From the NCBI GenBank assembly GCA_019416685.1, contig DXWV01000034.1:26673-90672 (forward strand): DNA of 64,000 nucleotides, in the 5' to 3' direction. Source of the stretch: Bacteroides sp. GTDB lineage: Bacteria; Bacteroidota; Bacteroidia; Bacteroidales; Bacteroidaceae. The notes under the pieces are model-generated. The model had not been told where the DNA came from and did not search any database. It saw only the letters and a program-made list of their open reading frames with translations. Position 1 is the first letter of the stretch, and each line of letters begins with the position of its first letter. Both the position numbers and the translations under genes were made by a program. Below are positions 28,442 through 37,803 of the stretch, piece after piece.

Positions 28442-30013
28442 TTACCGGTTGGCATGGTAAGTCTGTATCAGTTGCAGGTTCCGAATGTACTTATTCACAT
28501 CGGTTATATTCATCTCTTCCAGGCTGTAAGCCGGTACGTTGCGATCATACATATAGATATTCTCTAATGTAATGTTCTTCAACGGATGCTTTGCATCATA
28601 GCCTTTAATGATGGAAGGTGTATTGCCTTTATCGCGGACACGAACGTTACGGATCACAATATCTTCCACCGTCTCAGGAGCCTGCAGATAAATTTCCAGC
28701 CAACGGCTATTGTTCTTATCCCTGGGCCAGAAACCTTCGATATCGATATTATCAAATACAACGTTACGGGCTATCCCTTTCCCCCACTTATGATTAACAG
28801 CGATGGCACGCATACTCTTATAAGAGGTGGAGTTCACAAAACGTAGGTTTGTCTGGTCCTGCTCCACACCAAATCCCAGTTTGAATGTAGCACAGCGGCT
28901 CCATCCCAGGCAATCATCAAAAGTCACATCATCAAGCGGCTCGGGATCACCGTACCACTTATCGGCAATATCAGTAGTGTGGGTCCACGTCTTGGTAGAA
29001 TAAGTATCATCTTCCGCAATGGCAATGGTATGTCTCACCAACACATGCTGGCATTCCTGAATGTCGATTGAATCATCTTCATGATCCTTGTCATTCTCAT
29101 TATAATGCTTGGTGTTTTGCAACAACACATGATCACAGCGGGTAGGAATCACGCCCCATAAACCACTGTCGATAAAGGTTATGCCATCCACCGTAAACCC
29201 ACTGCACTGCATAGGCATCAGCAGGTTATTCAGGTACTTATGCCGGTTACGCATGTAGGAACCGTTACCATCAATCGTACCACGGCCGTATATCTTTATA
29301 TTAGAGGTATTCTCGTCCGTATAAATAAACCAGGTACCGTCCATCTGCAACGATTCTTTCCGGTAATGGGTGATGTAATCCTTTGGGTTCCCCGTCCCAC
29401 GAATCACGGCTCCCCCTTCCATATAGATATGTACATTGCTGCGTAAAATCAGATTACCGCAATAATATAAACCTGCCGGTACATATACAATTCCACCACC
29501 GTTGCGGCATGCATCGTCAATGGCAGTCTGAATGGCAACTGTACTTGGTTTCTTTCCTTTCTTATCTGCCTTGTATGGTTTGGAAAGAATGTTATAAATA
29601 CCCTCCCCTCCGCTATCGGGTACCTCTGTTTCCAGATTGTCTCCTGCAATGGCGAGTTCTTTCAGATTATTGATTTTCACAATCAGGTAACGGGAATCTT
29701 CTATATCGAACGACAGTTTATTACCATCCACCGTAGCTTTCAGCCCTAACGAAAGCGGAGTTATCGTATAATTCGTGATTTCTTCGTTCACCGTGATAGT
29801 AACCGTTTGCCTGCCCGAAAACGAAAAGTGAGTAAAATCATAAATAGGAGTAAACGCCTGTACCGGAACCTCCGTCTCCCCGACACGAAGCGTATGTTGC
29901 TTACCCTGCTGATAGCAGGAAGCCAATGGATAAGTAACTACCTGCGTGCCTTCTGCCGCACGGAGCATCGTACTACCTATCATTAGTACACATAATAAAA
30001 TAATTCTAACCAT
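28442..30013 (-). CDS. Right-handed beta-helix glycanase-like protein (GH28/GH49-like)
   Basis: The 523-residue secreted protein (signal peptide about 1-19) has an N-terminal beta-sandwich (about 20-135) and then a pectate-lyase-type beta-helix. Acidic pairs occur where GH28 and GH49 enzymes carry catalytic residues: HEDDSIDIQ and AEDDTYSTK. The domain order (beta-sandwich, then helix) resembles GH49, while the motif spacing resembles GH28. It is in the middle of unit I, 54 bases before the GH88 gene. Activity on a pectic or related glycan is likely; the family is not settled. Confidence 0.65.
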   Translation of the reverse strand: MVRIILLCVLMIGSTMLRAAEGTQVVTYPLASCYQQGKQHTLRVGETEVPVQAFTPIYDFTHFSFSGRQTVTITVNEEITNYTITPLSLGLKATVDGNKLSFDIEDSRYLIVKINNLKELAIAGDNLETEVPDSGGEGIYNILSKPYKADKKGKKPSTVAIQTAIDDACRNGGGIVYVPAGLYYCGNLILRSNVHIYMEGGAVIRGTGNPKDYITHYRKESLQMDGTWFIYTDENTSNIKIYGRGTIDGNGSYMRNRHKYLNNLLMPMQCSGFTVDGITFIDSGLWGVIPTRCDHVLLQNTKHYNENDKDHEDDSIDIQECQHVLVRHTIAIAEDDTYSTKTWTHTTDIADKWYGDPEPLDDVTFDDCLGWSRCATFKLGFGVEQDQTNLRFVNSTSYKSMRAIAVNHKWGKGIARNVVFDNIDIEGFWPRDKNNSRWLEIYLQAPETVEDIVIRNVRVRDKGNTPSIIKGYDAKHPLKNITLENIYMYDRNVPAYSLEEMNITDVNKYIRNLQLIQTYHANR

Positions 30014-30035
30014 AGTTCTTAATAATCTTTTTACC

Positions 30036-32615
30036 TTAATACATTTCAGAGAAAGAAACCACCTTCAAATTTGCAGCAAACGGAGAAGATACTAAAGAGG
30101 TGTTTACCCTCACTTTCACCGGTTCGCCCGGCAGTAAATCCATATAGTTATCCGATACAAAATTGTCTGTGTCTCCTTCTATCGATACAAAAACCCCACG
30201 AGCAAAGACATCACTGCTTAAAATAACCTCGTATCCTCCTTCAACAGGGATAATCTCTTTCTGTATCCGGGCTTTCGGGTAACGCATGTCTTTCTGTTTC
30301 GCCAGAAAATAGTTGTTGGTATATTCTCTTCCGCCCTTGTCTTTGTAATTCACATTCACCACAACATCTGTTCTCGAAAGTCCTCCAAGCAGTTCATCCA
30401 TATCTCCCGTCCATATAGCCGTACTCGTATTGGCAGGTACATTCACTTTCTTCACCACTTGTTTCACTGTACCTCCGGTAAGTTTTAAAACACGTACGGT
30501 CAGTGTTCCGGAAGTTTGCTTCAACCGGTCGGATACGGCATAAACCTCTAATACCCCTTTCGACTTTTCTATCGGAGATATCAATATATCATCAAATGAC
30601 TTCACTGTGAAATAATGCTGTGCCTTCCAGCGTCCGTAGTAGTCACGGCTCGACCATGAAGCCACCGGCCAGCAATCATTGTGTTGCCACACCAATGATC
30701 CCATACAATAAGGCATATCCCGCCGATGTGCTTCCATTGCCATCTTCATAGCATCCGCCTGAAGCAACTGGCTCATATAGGTGAACGCCCGGAAATCTTT
30801 CGGTTTATGGTATTCAGTCAGTAGAAAGTTGTTGATTCGTTTATTGGCAGCTGTTCCTCCGCGCTGATGGGCCATCATCACTTCCGATGTAAGCTCCCAA
30901 TCTTCGGCATGAGGCGCATAGCGTTTGATTGATTCAAACTCCGGGAACGATTGGAAACCGTATTCACTGAAAAAGCGACTCCGCTCTTTGTTAAACTCCG
31001 ACAAGGGTTTAAGTCCCTGCCACACTTCCCAATAATGCATATCACCCACCGTATGGTTGCGCGTTCCCTTATCGTCCGAATAGGGAGAAGACTTCCGGTA
31101 ACAAGCTCCCGGATGATATTCTTCGACTACCTGAGGAAGTGTCACAAAATACTGATCTTTAAACTGTTTCCATATAAGTTCCGAATAGGCCGGATTCTGC
31201 CGGTCATAAGTCGGCTTCCAGTTCCAGTTGAACCAGGCATCCAGGCATTCATTATTTCCACACCACAAAGCAATACATGCATGATTGCGCAGGCGGCGTA
31301 CGTTATCAATCGCTTCCCTGCGAATATTCTCCAGCAAATCGCCTTCTGCCGGAAACATGCTGCAAGCAAACATAAAATCCTGCCAGACAAGAATACCCTG
31401 CTTATCACATAGTTCGTAAAAGAGGTCGTTCTCATAAATTCCCCCGCCCCATACGCGAAGCATATTCATATTGGCAGCCACCGCATCACGGATTGTCTTA
31501 TCATAAATAGAATCCGTAACCCGGGTCAGAAAATTGTCACAAGGAATATAATTAGAGCCTTTGGCAAAAAGAGGTTTCCCGTTGAGTTCGAAATAGAAAC
31601 TCTCCCCATATTGATCGGGCGCAGTAATTACTTTCAACGAACGAATTCCTAACTTCTGTTCTTTTACATCGACTTCTGCACCGTTCAAGTCCAGGGTTAC
31701 AGCCATATCATACAAAAAAGGTTCTCCAAGACCATTGGTCCACCATAGTTTAGGTTTCTTCATGGTAAATGATACCGGAACTTTATTCAAACCTTTAGTA
31801 AGATGTACAGACTTACGGTTTTCCGTACGATGATCCGTACGGTTCACCACTTTCAATTCTGCCGTCACCTCTTTATCCGCCAGCAACTCTACCACTACAT
31901 CGATAGTCGCTTCGCGTTGCGTAACCGTTTTCTGATTATAAAACACATCATTGATACGGGCATCGTTCCAGGCTTCGAGAGTAACCGGACGCCAAATACC
32001 GGAAGTTACCAGTCGCGGCCCCCAATCCCAACCAAAATGATAACCGGCTTTACGTACAAACACCCCTACTTTACGATCGAACAGTCCTCCATTCTCCGAT
32101 TGGTCATTAGAACTTCGGTACTGAAATGGAACCGCCTCCCATTTAGGCATCGCGATCTTAATAGGTGAATGCAGGTACACTTCCAAATGATTGTCTTTCA
32201 ACTTCAAAAGATATTTGACATCTGCCTGCCACTCCCTGAACATATTGTCGGCAGAGAGAATTTTCTTTCCATTCAAAGTAACGTCCGCATAGGTGTCTAA
32301 CCCGTCGAAACGCAAGATAATATTCTCTTTCGAAAAAAGTTCCGGACTCACATCAAAAGTAGTACGGTACATCCAGTCCTCTTTGTCTACCCATTGTACT
32401 CCCCGTTCGTTCAAACGGTAAAACGGGTCCCCAATCAGTCCGTTGTCCAACAAATCGGTATGAACAACTCCCGGGACAGTAGCCGGATACCAATTCGTGC
32501 CCCGTACCTGACGGAAAGTCCACCCCTCGTGCAGACATTGTTTTAAGGGGCGGGCATCCATCACAGCAAACTGAATCGCAACCAATAGCAACGTTATGAT
32601 TCTATTTATTTTCAT
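30036..32615 (-). CDS. GH2 beta-mannosidase
   Basis: The 859-residue secreted protein (signal peptide about 1-21) has the sugar-binding, Ig-like and TIM-barrel domains of GH2 in the order and length of Bacteroides beta-mannosidases. The acid/base is E456 in WCGNNECLDAW and the nucleophile E551 in FFSEYGFQSFPE; the RVWGGGIYEND and WQDFMFAC blocks are also typical of beta-mannosidase. It removes non-reducing beta-mannose. It lies 8 bases after the first gene of unit I. Confidence 0.85.
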   Translation of the reverse strand: MKINRIITLLLVAIQFAVMDARPLKQCLHEGWTFRQVRGTNWYPATVPGVVHTDLLDNGLIGDPFYRLNERGVQWVDKEDWMYRTTFDVSPELFSKENIILRFDGLDTYADVTLNGKKILSADNMFREWQADVKYLLKLKDNHLEVYLHSPIKIAMPKWEAVPFQYRSSNDQSENGGLFDRKVGVFVRKAGYHFGWDWGPRLVTSGIWRPVTLEAWNDARINDVFYNQKTVTQREATIDVVVELLADKEVTAELKVVNRTDHRTENRKSVHLTKGLNKVPVSFTMKKPKLWWTNGLGEPFLYDMAVTLDLNGAEVDVKEQKLGIRSLKVITAPDQYGESFYFELNGKPLFAKGSNYIPCDNFLTRVTDSIYDKTIRDAVAANMNMLRVWGGGIYENDLFYELCDKQGILVWQDFMFACSMFPAEGDLLENIRREAIDNVRRLRNHACIALWCGNNECLDAWFNWNWKPTYDRQNPAYSELIWKQFKDQYFVTLPQVVEEYHPGACYRKSSPYSDDKGTRNHTVGDMHYWEVWQGLKPLSEFNKERSRFFSEYGFQSFPEFESIKRYAPHAEDWELTSEVMMAHQRGGTAANKRINNFLLTEYHKPKDFRAFTYMSQLLQADAMKMAMEAHRRDMPYCMGSLVWQHNDCWPVASWSSRDYYGRWKAQHYFTVKSFDDILISPIEKSKGVLEVYAVSDRLKQTSGTLTVRVLKLTGGTVKQVVKKVNVPANTSTAIWTGDMDELLGGLSRTDVVVNVNYKDKGGREYTNNYFLAKQKDMRYPKARIQKEIIPVEGGYEVILSSDVFARGVFVSIEGDTDNFVSDNYMDLLPGEPVKVRVNTSLVSSPFAANLKVVSFSEMY

Positions 32616-32623
32616 CCGATAAT

Positions 32624-35332
32624 TTATTTCTTCAGGTTAAACTGTTTCCTATCTATATTCCATCCTTTAACAACCAATACCGGTGCATTCCGCAAATTCT
32701 TATCGGCAGTCTCTATCGTTACAGATTTACTTTCGCCCGGCATGAGTGAAAAGAAGTTGTCTGTATAGAATGACGGACGAACCGGCTGAAGCTCCTGATT
32801 CAGGAATTGCAACTGATTGAAGAAAGCAATGGAATTGGAGGTATTCTTCAAAGTGATATCCACGAAATACTTACCCTCCGCCTTTCTTATTTTATAAGAG
32901 GTATTAAGCTTTGCCTGTTTCAGCTTAGCTAAATCTTCAAAACCCGAAGAAGTAGGACCGGTTAGTGTTTCCTTACCCTCGTATTTGTCGTTGGAACGCC
33001 AGTAGAAGTTAGAAGAGACTTCTTTTCCCTTTTCATCTTTCAGCCTGAGCTTAATAAAATGTACTTGTGAGATATCCTCCGGGAAACGGATTGTCAATGC
33101 ATCATTGACTACTCCGTCTGACGGTAAGTTCACCTTAGCAGACTCTTCAAATACTTTCTTACTGTTTATATCATACACCTGCGCCACTACCGTGTAACCT
33201 TCAAAAGGCTTATAATAGTCATTGATTACAGATACCGTATTCTTGAGGTAATCAAACTGTGCATGTAACGGTTCAAGTGCATTTGCCGTATGATAAAGAG
33301 ATGCAGTCGGCTCCAGAGACCAGTCCCACATACGGGCACTGACCTGACGTACGGGACAGTTGTGATACCAGAAAAGCAATCCGGAACAGAAACGATCTCC
33401 ATAATCCAGCTTGTTATAATTCCATACTTCCCAGATACTCTTTGAATTCATAGCTCCTACAAACTGACCTTTCTGGGCAAATTCATCAATCGAAGAAGAT
33501 TCACCGTAATTATTTACCAAGTCTTTATACATGGTAGACATCAAATGGAAGCCATTACCATCCAGATAATCCCACACCTCTTTATTAATAGGCCACAAAT
33601 CTTTCTCATCCATCATCTCTCTCAGTATCTCTACTGTAGGAAGTGTAGGAGCACCATATTCTGGATTGAAACCATCTACACGACTACCTCTGGGAGAGGC
33701 CGTATTTTCATAATGCTGCATCGGATTCACCTGCTTGTACGGACTTCCGTCATGCACCCCTTCACATTCCGACTGCATCTGATAGCCGCGTGTTCCGTCA
33801 AGCTCCATCAGCAATTCGCGTGTACCCGTCACTTCCGAACTTTCATTGGAAGCTACGTAATAGGCCAGAGACGGATGATTGCGAATACGTTTCACAGTTG
33901 ATTCCACATTATTCAAGTAAACCCCTTTATCCTGCGGATGGCGTGTATCCCCCGTCATCCAGAATTCCTGCCAGACGAGTAACCCGAATTCATCACAAAG
34001 CTGAAAGAAATAATCGGATTCGGCTATACCACCACCCCAAAAACGAATCAGATTTATACCGGACTGCCTTGTGTTACGCAACTCGGCATAAGTACGTTCG
34101 TCCGAGCTACGAAGCATTGCTTCAGGAATCCAGTTTGTACCACGAATGAAGATACGTTTTCCATTTACATAAAATACGCGTGATTGATCCGGTGTATTCG
34201 TATCCGAAACTATTTCACGAATACCAAACCGCGTTTTAACAGAGTCACAAACCACTCCGCCTACAGAAACAGTCATCTTCAGTTCATACAAGTTCTGAGG
34301 TCCCTTATTGACCGGCCACCATAAACGAGGATTCTGTATACATAACTGAGAAAATTCTTCAGGAGTAAACGTAACCGTTTTATCCTCGCCACGCAGAATA
34401 CGGAGTGGTTTCTCTACTATAATATTCTCACCGACAATCTCGCCTCTCACTACACAATCAATTGTATCCGTAGAGTTCAAAGGGTTATTTACTTCCACAG
34501 AAATCGTCTCACGTGCCACATCATATCCCGGCTTTTTCAACTCCGATTTGATGAATGGATGGCGCAAAGCCACTGTGCCTGTAGTATACAAAGAGATACT
34601 CTTCCAGATACCTGTATTCCGATCACGAATACCATCCATAAAGGTAAAATCCCAACCCACGGTCATCAGCATTGTTGTATTCAACCCAATGTTTCCGTTA
34701 CCTCCATTATGGAATTCTCCGACAGCTCCCCAGGGTTTAGACATTGTAGTACCCGGTACATCTACCGGATAGACTTTGACAGCAAGTACATTCTTACCTC
34801 CTGTCTTCACAAAATCCGTCACATTTATATAATCGTTTATAAACATACCATTAATGGTACTCAACAGATTGCCATTCACCCATACTTCTGCCCGGTAATT
34901 AATGCCGTCCGGTTGCAACCATATGGTCTTCCCCTTGAAAGACTCGGGAGCATCAAACTCCGTACGGAACCAATATGTATAAAACTCACGTCCCACCTTT
35001 GATATATCGGGAATTTTATTGGACTCCAGTTTATTATTTACTCCATAGTAAGGTTCGGGATACTTCTCATTGTAAACAAGAGAATTCAATACAGTTCCGG
35101 GAACCACGGCCGAAAGCCAGTCACTTGTATCATATCCAAGTGACGAAACTTCTCCGGCAGAAGCCTTCACTTCATCCACTTTCTTCATTTTCCAAACATA
35201 CTCCCCTTGATGGACCTCTTTAGAATCCAACCAAATCCTGTCAGTGTTTCTGGCATAATTTACATTACTCCCTTGTGTTGTGTTAGAGACAGACAGAAAT
35301 AATAGCAAAAAACATAATAGCTTGTTCATCAT
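32624..35332 (-). CDS. GH2 exo-beta-glycosidase (beta-glucosaminidase / mannosidase-like subgroup)
   Basis: This 902-residue secreted protein (signal peptide about 1-21) has full GH2 architecture. The acid/base is E497 in VASNESSEV and the nucleophile E558 in FNPEYGAPTLP. The sequence around RFWGGGIAESDYFFQLCDEFG and WQEFWMTGD resembles exo-beta-D-glucosaminidases and plant endo-beta-mannosidase more than beta-galactosidase. It is the first gene of unit I and lies just downstream of a conserved regulatory region. The exact sugar removed cannot be read from the sequence. Confidence 0.8.
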   Translation of the reverse strand: MMNKLLCFLLLFLSVSNTTQGSNVNYARNTDRIWLDSKEVHQGEYVWKMKKVDEVKASAGEVSSLGYDTSDWLSAVVPGTVLNSLVYNEKYPEPYYGVNNKLESNKIPDISKVGREFYTYWFRTEFDAPESFKGKTIWLQPDGINYRAEVWVNGNLLSTINGMFINDYINVTDFVKTGGKNVLAVKVYPVDVPGTTMSKPWGAVGEFHNGGNGNIGLNTTMLMTVGWDFTFMDGIRDRNTGIWKSISLYTTGTVALRHPFIKSELKKPGYDVARETISVEVNNPLNSTDTIDCVVRGEIVGENIIVEKPLRILRGEDKTVTFTPEEFSQLCIQNPRLWWPVNKGPQNLYELKMTVSVGGVVCDSVKTRFGIREIVSDTNTPDQSRVFYVNGKRIFIRGTNWIPEAMLRSSDERTYAELRNTRQSGINLIRFWGGGIAESDYFFQLCDEFGLLVWQEFWMTGDTRHPQDKGVYLNNVESTVKRIRNHPSLAYYVASNESSEVTGTRELLMELDGTRGYQMQSECEGVHDGSPYKQVNPMQHYENTASPRGSRVDGFNPEYGAPTLPTVEILREMMDEKDLWPINKEVWDYLDGNGFHLMSTMYKDLVNNYGESSSIDEFAQKGQFVGAMNSKSIWEVWNYNKLDYGDRFCSGLLFWYHNCPVRQVSARMWDWSLEPTASLYHTANALEPLHAQFDYLKNTVSVINDYYKPFEGYTVVAQVYDINSKKVFEESAKVNLPSDGVVNDALTIRFPEDISQVHFIKLRLKDEKGKEVSSNFYWRSNDKYEGKETLTGPTSSGFEDLAKLKQAKLNTSYKIRKAEGKYFVDITLKNTSNSIAFFNQLQFLNQELQPVRPSFYTDNFFSLMPGESKSVTIETADKNLRNAPVLVVKGWNIDRKQFNLKK

Positions 35333-35356
35333 ACTTGTTACTTAATTTGTTGGAAG

Positions 35357-35403
35357 CAAATGTAGCCAAAGAATAAAGGATACAACATGCCCATTTTAGC
35401 CAT
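35357..35403 (-). promoter_or_regulatory. Promoter of unit I with conserved 17-mer
   Basis: On the minus strand TACATTTG (35364-35357) is a -7 element. Exactly 22 nt upstream lies the block 35387-35403, which matches 13 of 17 bases of the block upstream of units II and III. The shared spacing in all three marks a common regulated promoter. Confidence 0.75.
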
Positions 35404-35435
35404 ATATAGATATAAACAGGACATGTACACCGGAA

Positions 35436-35461
35436 ATACACTTTTGGCACAAATGCATACT
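35436..35461 (-). promoter_or_regulatory. TGTAT-N16-TGTAT operator upstream of unit I
   Basis: Read on minus it is AGTAT-GCATTTG-TGCCAAAAG-TGTAT, two near-identical pentamers 21 bases (two helical turns) apart with a GCCAAAA core. It begins 72 nt above the -7 element, as in unit III. Likely the binding site of the PUL activator. Confidence 0.6.
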
Positions 35462-35548
35462 CAAATACTTAGAGCCAATATAGAGAAAATTGTTTTTTAA
35501 CCCTCTTAAAAGGCTGCCTGCTATTTTAGTAAAAAATAATCAATTACG

Positions 35549-35574
35549 TGTATTCATACTCGCCTAATGTGTAT
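35549..35574 (+). promoter_or_regulatory. Second, inverted TGTAT-N16-TGTAT site
   Basis: On plus it reads TGTAT-TCATACT-CGCCTAATG-TGTAT, with both pentamers perfect. It matches 43373-43398 in layout and core and is inverted relative to 35436-35461. It could bind the same regulator at a distance. Confidence 0.5.
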
Positions 35575-35644
35575 GCTTTTGAACCAGATCCAACTTTTAG
35601 ACCCTCATTTATCGAAAATTAACCTACAGTATTATTTCAATTAC

Positions 35645-35729
35645 AAGAGTACGTACTTTTATACCCTAAAAATACGTACTCTTATATACAAAAAGTACGT
35701 ATTTAACACACCATTAAATACGTACTTTT
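35645..35729. terminator. TACGTA hairpin cluster, probable terminator of unit II
   Basis: Four copies of the word TACGTACTyTT lie here in alternating orientation. They form an 11-bp perfect hairpin (35645-35655 with 35673-35683) and a 16-bp perfect hairpin (35691-35706 with 35714-35729) around the loop CACACCA. Read on minus, the larger hairpin is followed by TTTTTG. It lies 36 bases past the unit II stop, so termination is the simplest role. Confidence 0.65.
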
Positions 35730-35765
35730 ACAGAATAGACTATTATATCAACTAAATCCTTATTT

Positions 35766-36470
35766 TTATTCGCTGCCTGCTAAATAAGTATAGTCAGTCC
35801 AGAATTCGTCAATGGCCCCTTCCTGAGGTAAGAAACAACTTCTGTATTTAACCATTCCTCCTTCTGCATATCCTTCAAGAGTCAGGGTATAAGCTGTTCG
35901 TTCACTCCATGAAAGTGTTTTTTCATTGCCATTCTCATCCTTATAAACAACCTCCGTATTAACTAATGTTTTATCCCGGATAGCATTTAAGATCATCTCC
36001 CATTTTTGAGTATCCTTGTTAAAGTAAACAGCTTTACCACTTTTCTTTGTGTAACTACGTGGATTCAGGAAACCCGTATAGACCTCTCCGTACACCTCAC
36101 CCGTAATTTCAGCAGGTAATGAATAGTGCCCATACTTATCATAAATTACCACTTCAAACACATAAGATGCTTCCTGCAAATTTTCAAGTGTATACTCTAA
36201 TTCCTTCTGTGAACGATCCAAATCAATCTCAACAGACTCCGTCCGGTCTTTCCAATAGATATGTGCCTTTACACCACGCGGGTCATTTTGCATCTGCCAG
36301 GTCAGTTTGATACGATTTTTCCCGGAGAAAGCTTTCAAAGAATCGGCCTTACCAATATATACGATGGGCCCGTCCTTTATAAAATCCGCATATGTGGCAT
36401 CCATACCGTCACAGCCTACCATACATACTATAATAGCTGTCAGCAATGTATATAATATACCTTTTTTCAT
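35766..36470 (-). CDS. DUF4998-like surface lipoprotein
   Basis: I choose the ATG at 36470, 22 codons inside the longest frame, because it opens a lipoprotein signal peptide (MKKGILYTLLTAIIVCMVGC) with the lipobox CMVGC. The mature protein (about 215 residues) contains a fibronectin-like beta region (SGKNRIKLTWQMQNDPRGVKAH) as in DUF4998 proteins, which are found after SusC/SusD pairs. It is probably a surface glycan-binding protein. It is the last gene of unit II, 49 bases after the preceding gene. Confidence 0.75.
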   Translation of the reverse strand: MKKGILYTLLTAIIVCMVGCDGMDATYADFIKDGPIVYIGKADSLKAFSGKNRIKLTWQMQNDPRGVKAHIYWKDRTESVEIDLDRSQKELEYTLENLQEASYVFEVVIYDKYGHYSLPAEITGEVYGEVYTGFLNPRSYTKKSGKAVYFNKDTQKWEMILNAIRDKTLVNTEVVYKDENGNEKTLSWSERTAYTLTLEGYAEGGMVKYRSCFLPQEGAIDEFWTDYTYLAGSE

Positions 36471-36519
36471 ATTTATAGTTTTACTAATTTCTAAAATAAA
36501 AATCTGTTTCCCCCGGATA

Positions 36520-37770
36520 CTACAGTTCGTCAACACCTACTCCATAGAAAGTTAACTCCTGTATATATATAAAGCTACTTGCTTCATATTCTCCCCATGA
36601 GCCATAAATTCCCCAGGTTTCCAGAACACGGAAACGAATATACCGATAAGCCTCTGTCTCTGCAGGTACCTCAAATTCTTCTCCTGCGATAGCTGCTTTG
36701 CGATCATCTTCTGTTACAGGATCATTCGGACCACCTCCTGAAACTTTCTTCGTTTCATAATCACCAATCTTAGTCCATGTTTCATCAAATTCACCATTCG
36801 GATTCGGATTATTACTTCCATACAATTCAAACAGATGAACATGTCCTTTCACATATGCTTCCACTCCAACAGTAGTGTTATCATGGCGTGTATGATAGAC
36901 AAAACGACTGAACTGATATTTTTTACCCAAATCAATGGTAATATGACGCGGCATGGTTATATTCTTCGAATGATACATCGGTAAACCTATTGTTCTTCCA
37001 TCCCAAACACATTCAATCGCATTTCTCTGTTCGGATGCCCATTTATGACATTCCCACTCATCCGTAGGCAATTTGGCATTTTTAAATAACTTCTTATCGC
37101 ATTCCACTTCAAGGATCGGAGTGGTAATAAACGAAATCGTATCAGACAAATTCCCCCAACGGTCACGTACATAGAAGCCAAATTCGGTTTCTACGGCATC
37201 TTGTCCATGTATGGCAAAGTTTCCGGAAGGTGCCTCTGTATAATGCATATAGAGCTGTGTCCACTTACCATCCGGCTGCTTTTTCAAAACTCCAATGCTT
37301 ACTTTGGCTTTCGTGGTATTTTCAAAATTCACTTTTACCCCCGAAAAGGTTTTATCATATTCCAGTGTATGGCATATCTCCTGAAAGGCCGGAGTTTTAG
37401 CATCAATATCCACAATGACCGGAGCCGAAGCAACTTCACCATAGCCCACCGAATACAATTTGACCTGATGTATACCGCCACGTTGTAGTCCTTCAACAAC
37501 GAGTGAATCAACATAATACGAAGCTCTTGCATCCGCTTCGACACCCGGTTTCATTTCATAAACCGCTTTTACATATTTCAGATTAGGATCATCCGGGAGG
37601 GTATAATAGATAATAGCACCACCGTTCTGATTCTTCACTTCTCTGACAGTTACCTGCTGCGGAGCTTCCTTACTTCCCGATGCATAATTCACATCCGCAT
37701 CACCATTACAAGCCGCAAACGAGATTATACCGGCAGCCAGCACGAATAATTTACTATATTTCTTAATCAT
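36520..37770 (-). CDS. DUF4959/DUF5126/DUF5000 surface lipoprotein
   Basis: This 416-residue lipoprotein (lipobox SFAAC) shows the usual three-part layout of PUL surface proteins: an N-terminal DUF4959-like beta domain (about 30-130), a DUF5126-like middle (about 130-240) and a C-terminal DUF5000 / F5-8C-like beta-sandwich (about 245-416, with HITIDLGKKYQFSRFVYHTR). The last domain is a common carbohydrate-binding fold. It follows SusD by 33 bases and probably binds the polymer at the cell surface. Confidence 0.8.
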   Translation of the reverse strand: MIKKYSKLFVLAAGIISFAACNGDADVNYASGSKEAPQQVTVREVKNQNGGAIIYYTLPDDPNLKYVKAVYEMKPGVEADARASYYVDSLVVEGLQRGGIHQVKLYSVGYGEVASAPVIVDIDAKTPAFQEICHTLEYDKTFSGVKVNFENTTKAKVSIGVLKKQPDGKWTQLYMHYTEAPSGNFAIHGQDAVETEFGFYVRDRWGNLSDTISFITTPILEVECDKKLFKNAKLPTDEWECHKWASEQRNAIECVWDGRTIGLPMYHSKNITMPRHITIDLGKKYQFSRFVYHTRHDNTTVGVEAYVKGHVHLFELYGSNNPNPNGEFDETWTKIGDYETKKVSGGGPNDPVTEDDRKAAIAGEEFEVPAETEAYRYIRFRVLETWGIYGSWGEYEASSFIYIQELTFYGVGVDEL

Positions 37771-37803
37771 AGGAATTCTTTTTAAAATTGAGATTTCTTT
37801 TCA

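Larger units (their letters stand above)
35333..35765. other. Intergenic regulatory region, 433 bp
   Basis: It lies between unit I (starts 35332) and the end of unit II (stop at 35766), all on minus. From unit I outward it holds a -7 element and 17-mer (35357-35403), a TGTAT-type operator (35436-35461), a second inverted operator (35549-35574), and the TACGTA hairpin cluster (35645-35729) that probably ends unit II. Confidence 0.7.

Noticed and set aside
19551..35332. Xanthan or chondroitin utilization locus, suggested by PL8 plus GH88 and a beta-mannosidase
   Set aside because: The rhamnosidases and three GH28 enzymes do not fit either polymer, and no sulfatase for chondroitin is present.
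35645..35729. Possible recombination or attachment site
   Set aside because: No integrase or recombinase is in the window, and the position just after the unit II stop fits a terminator better.
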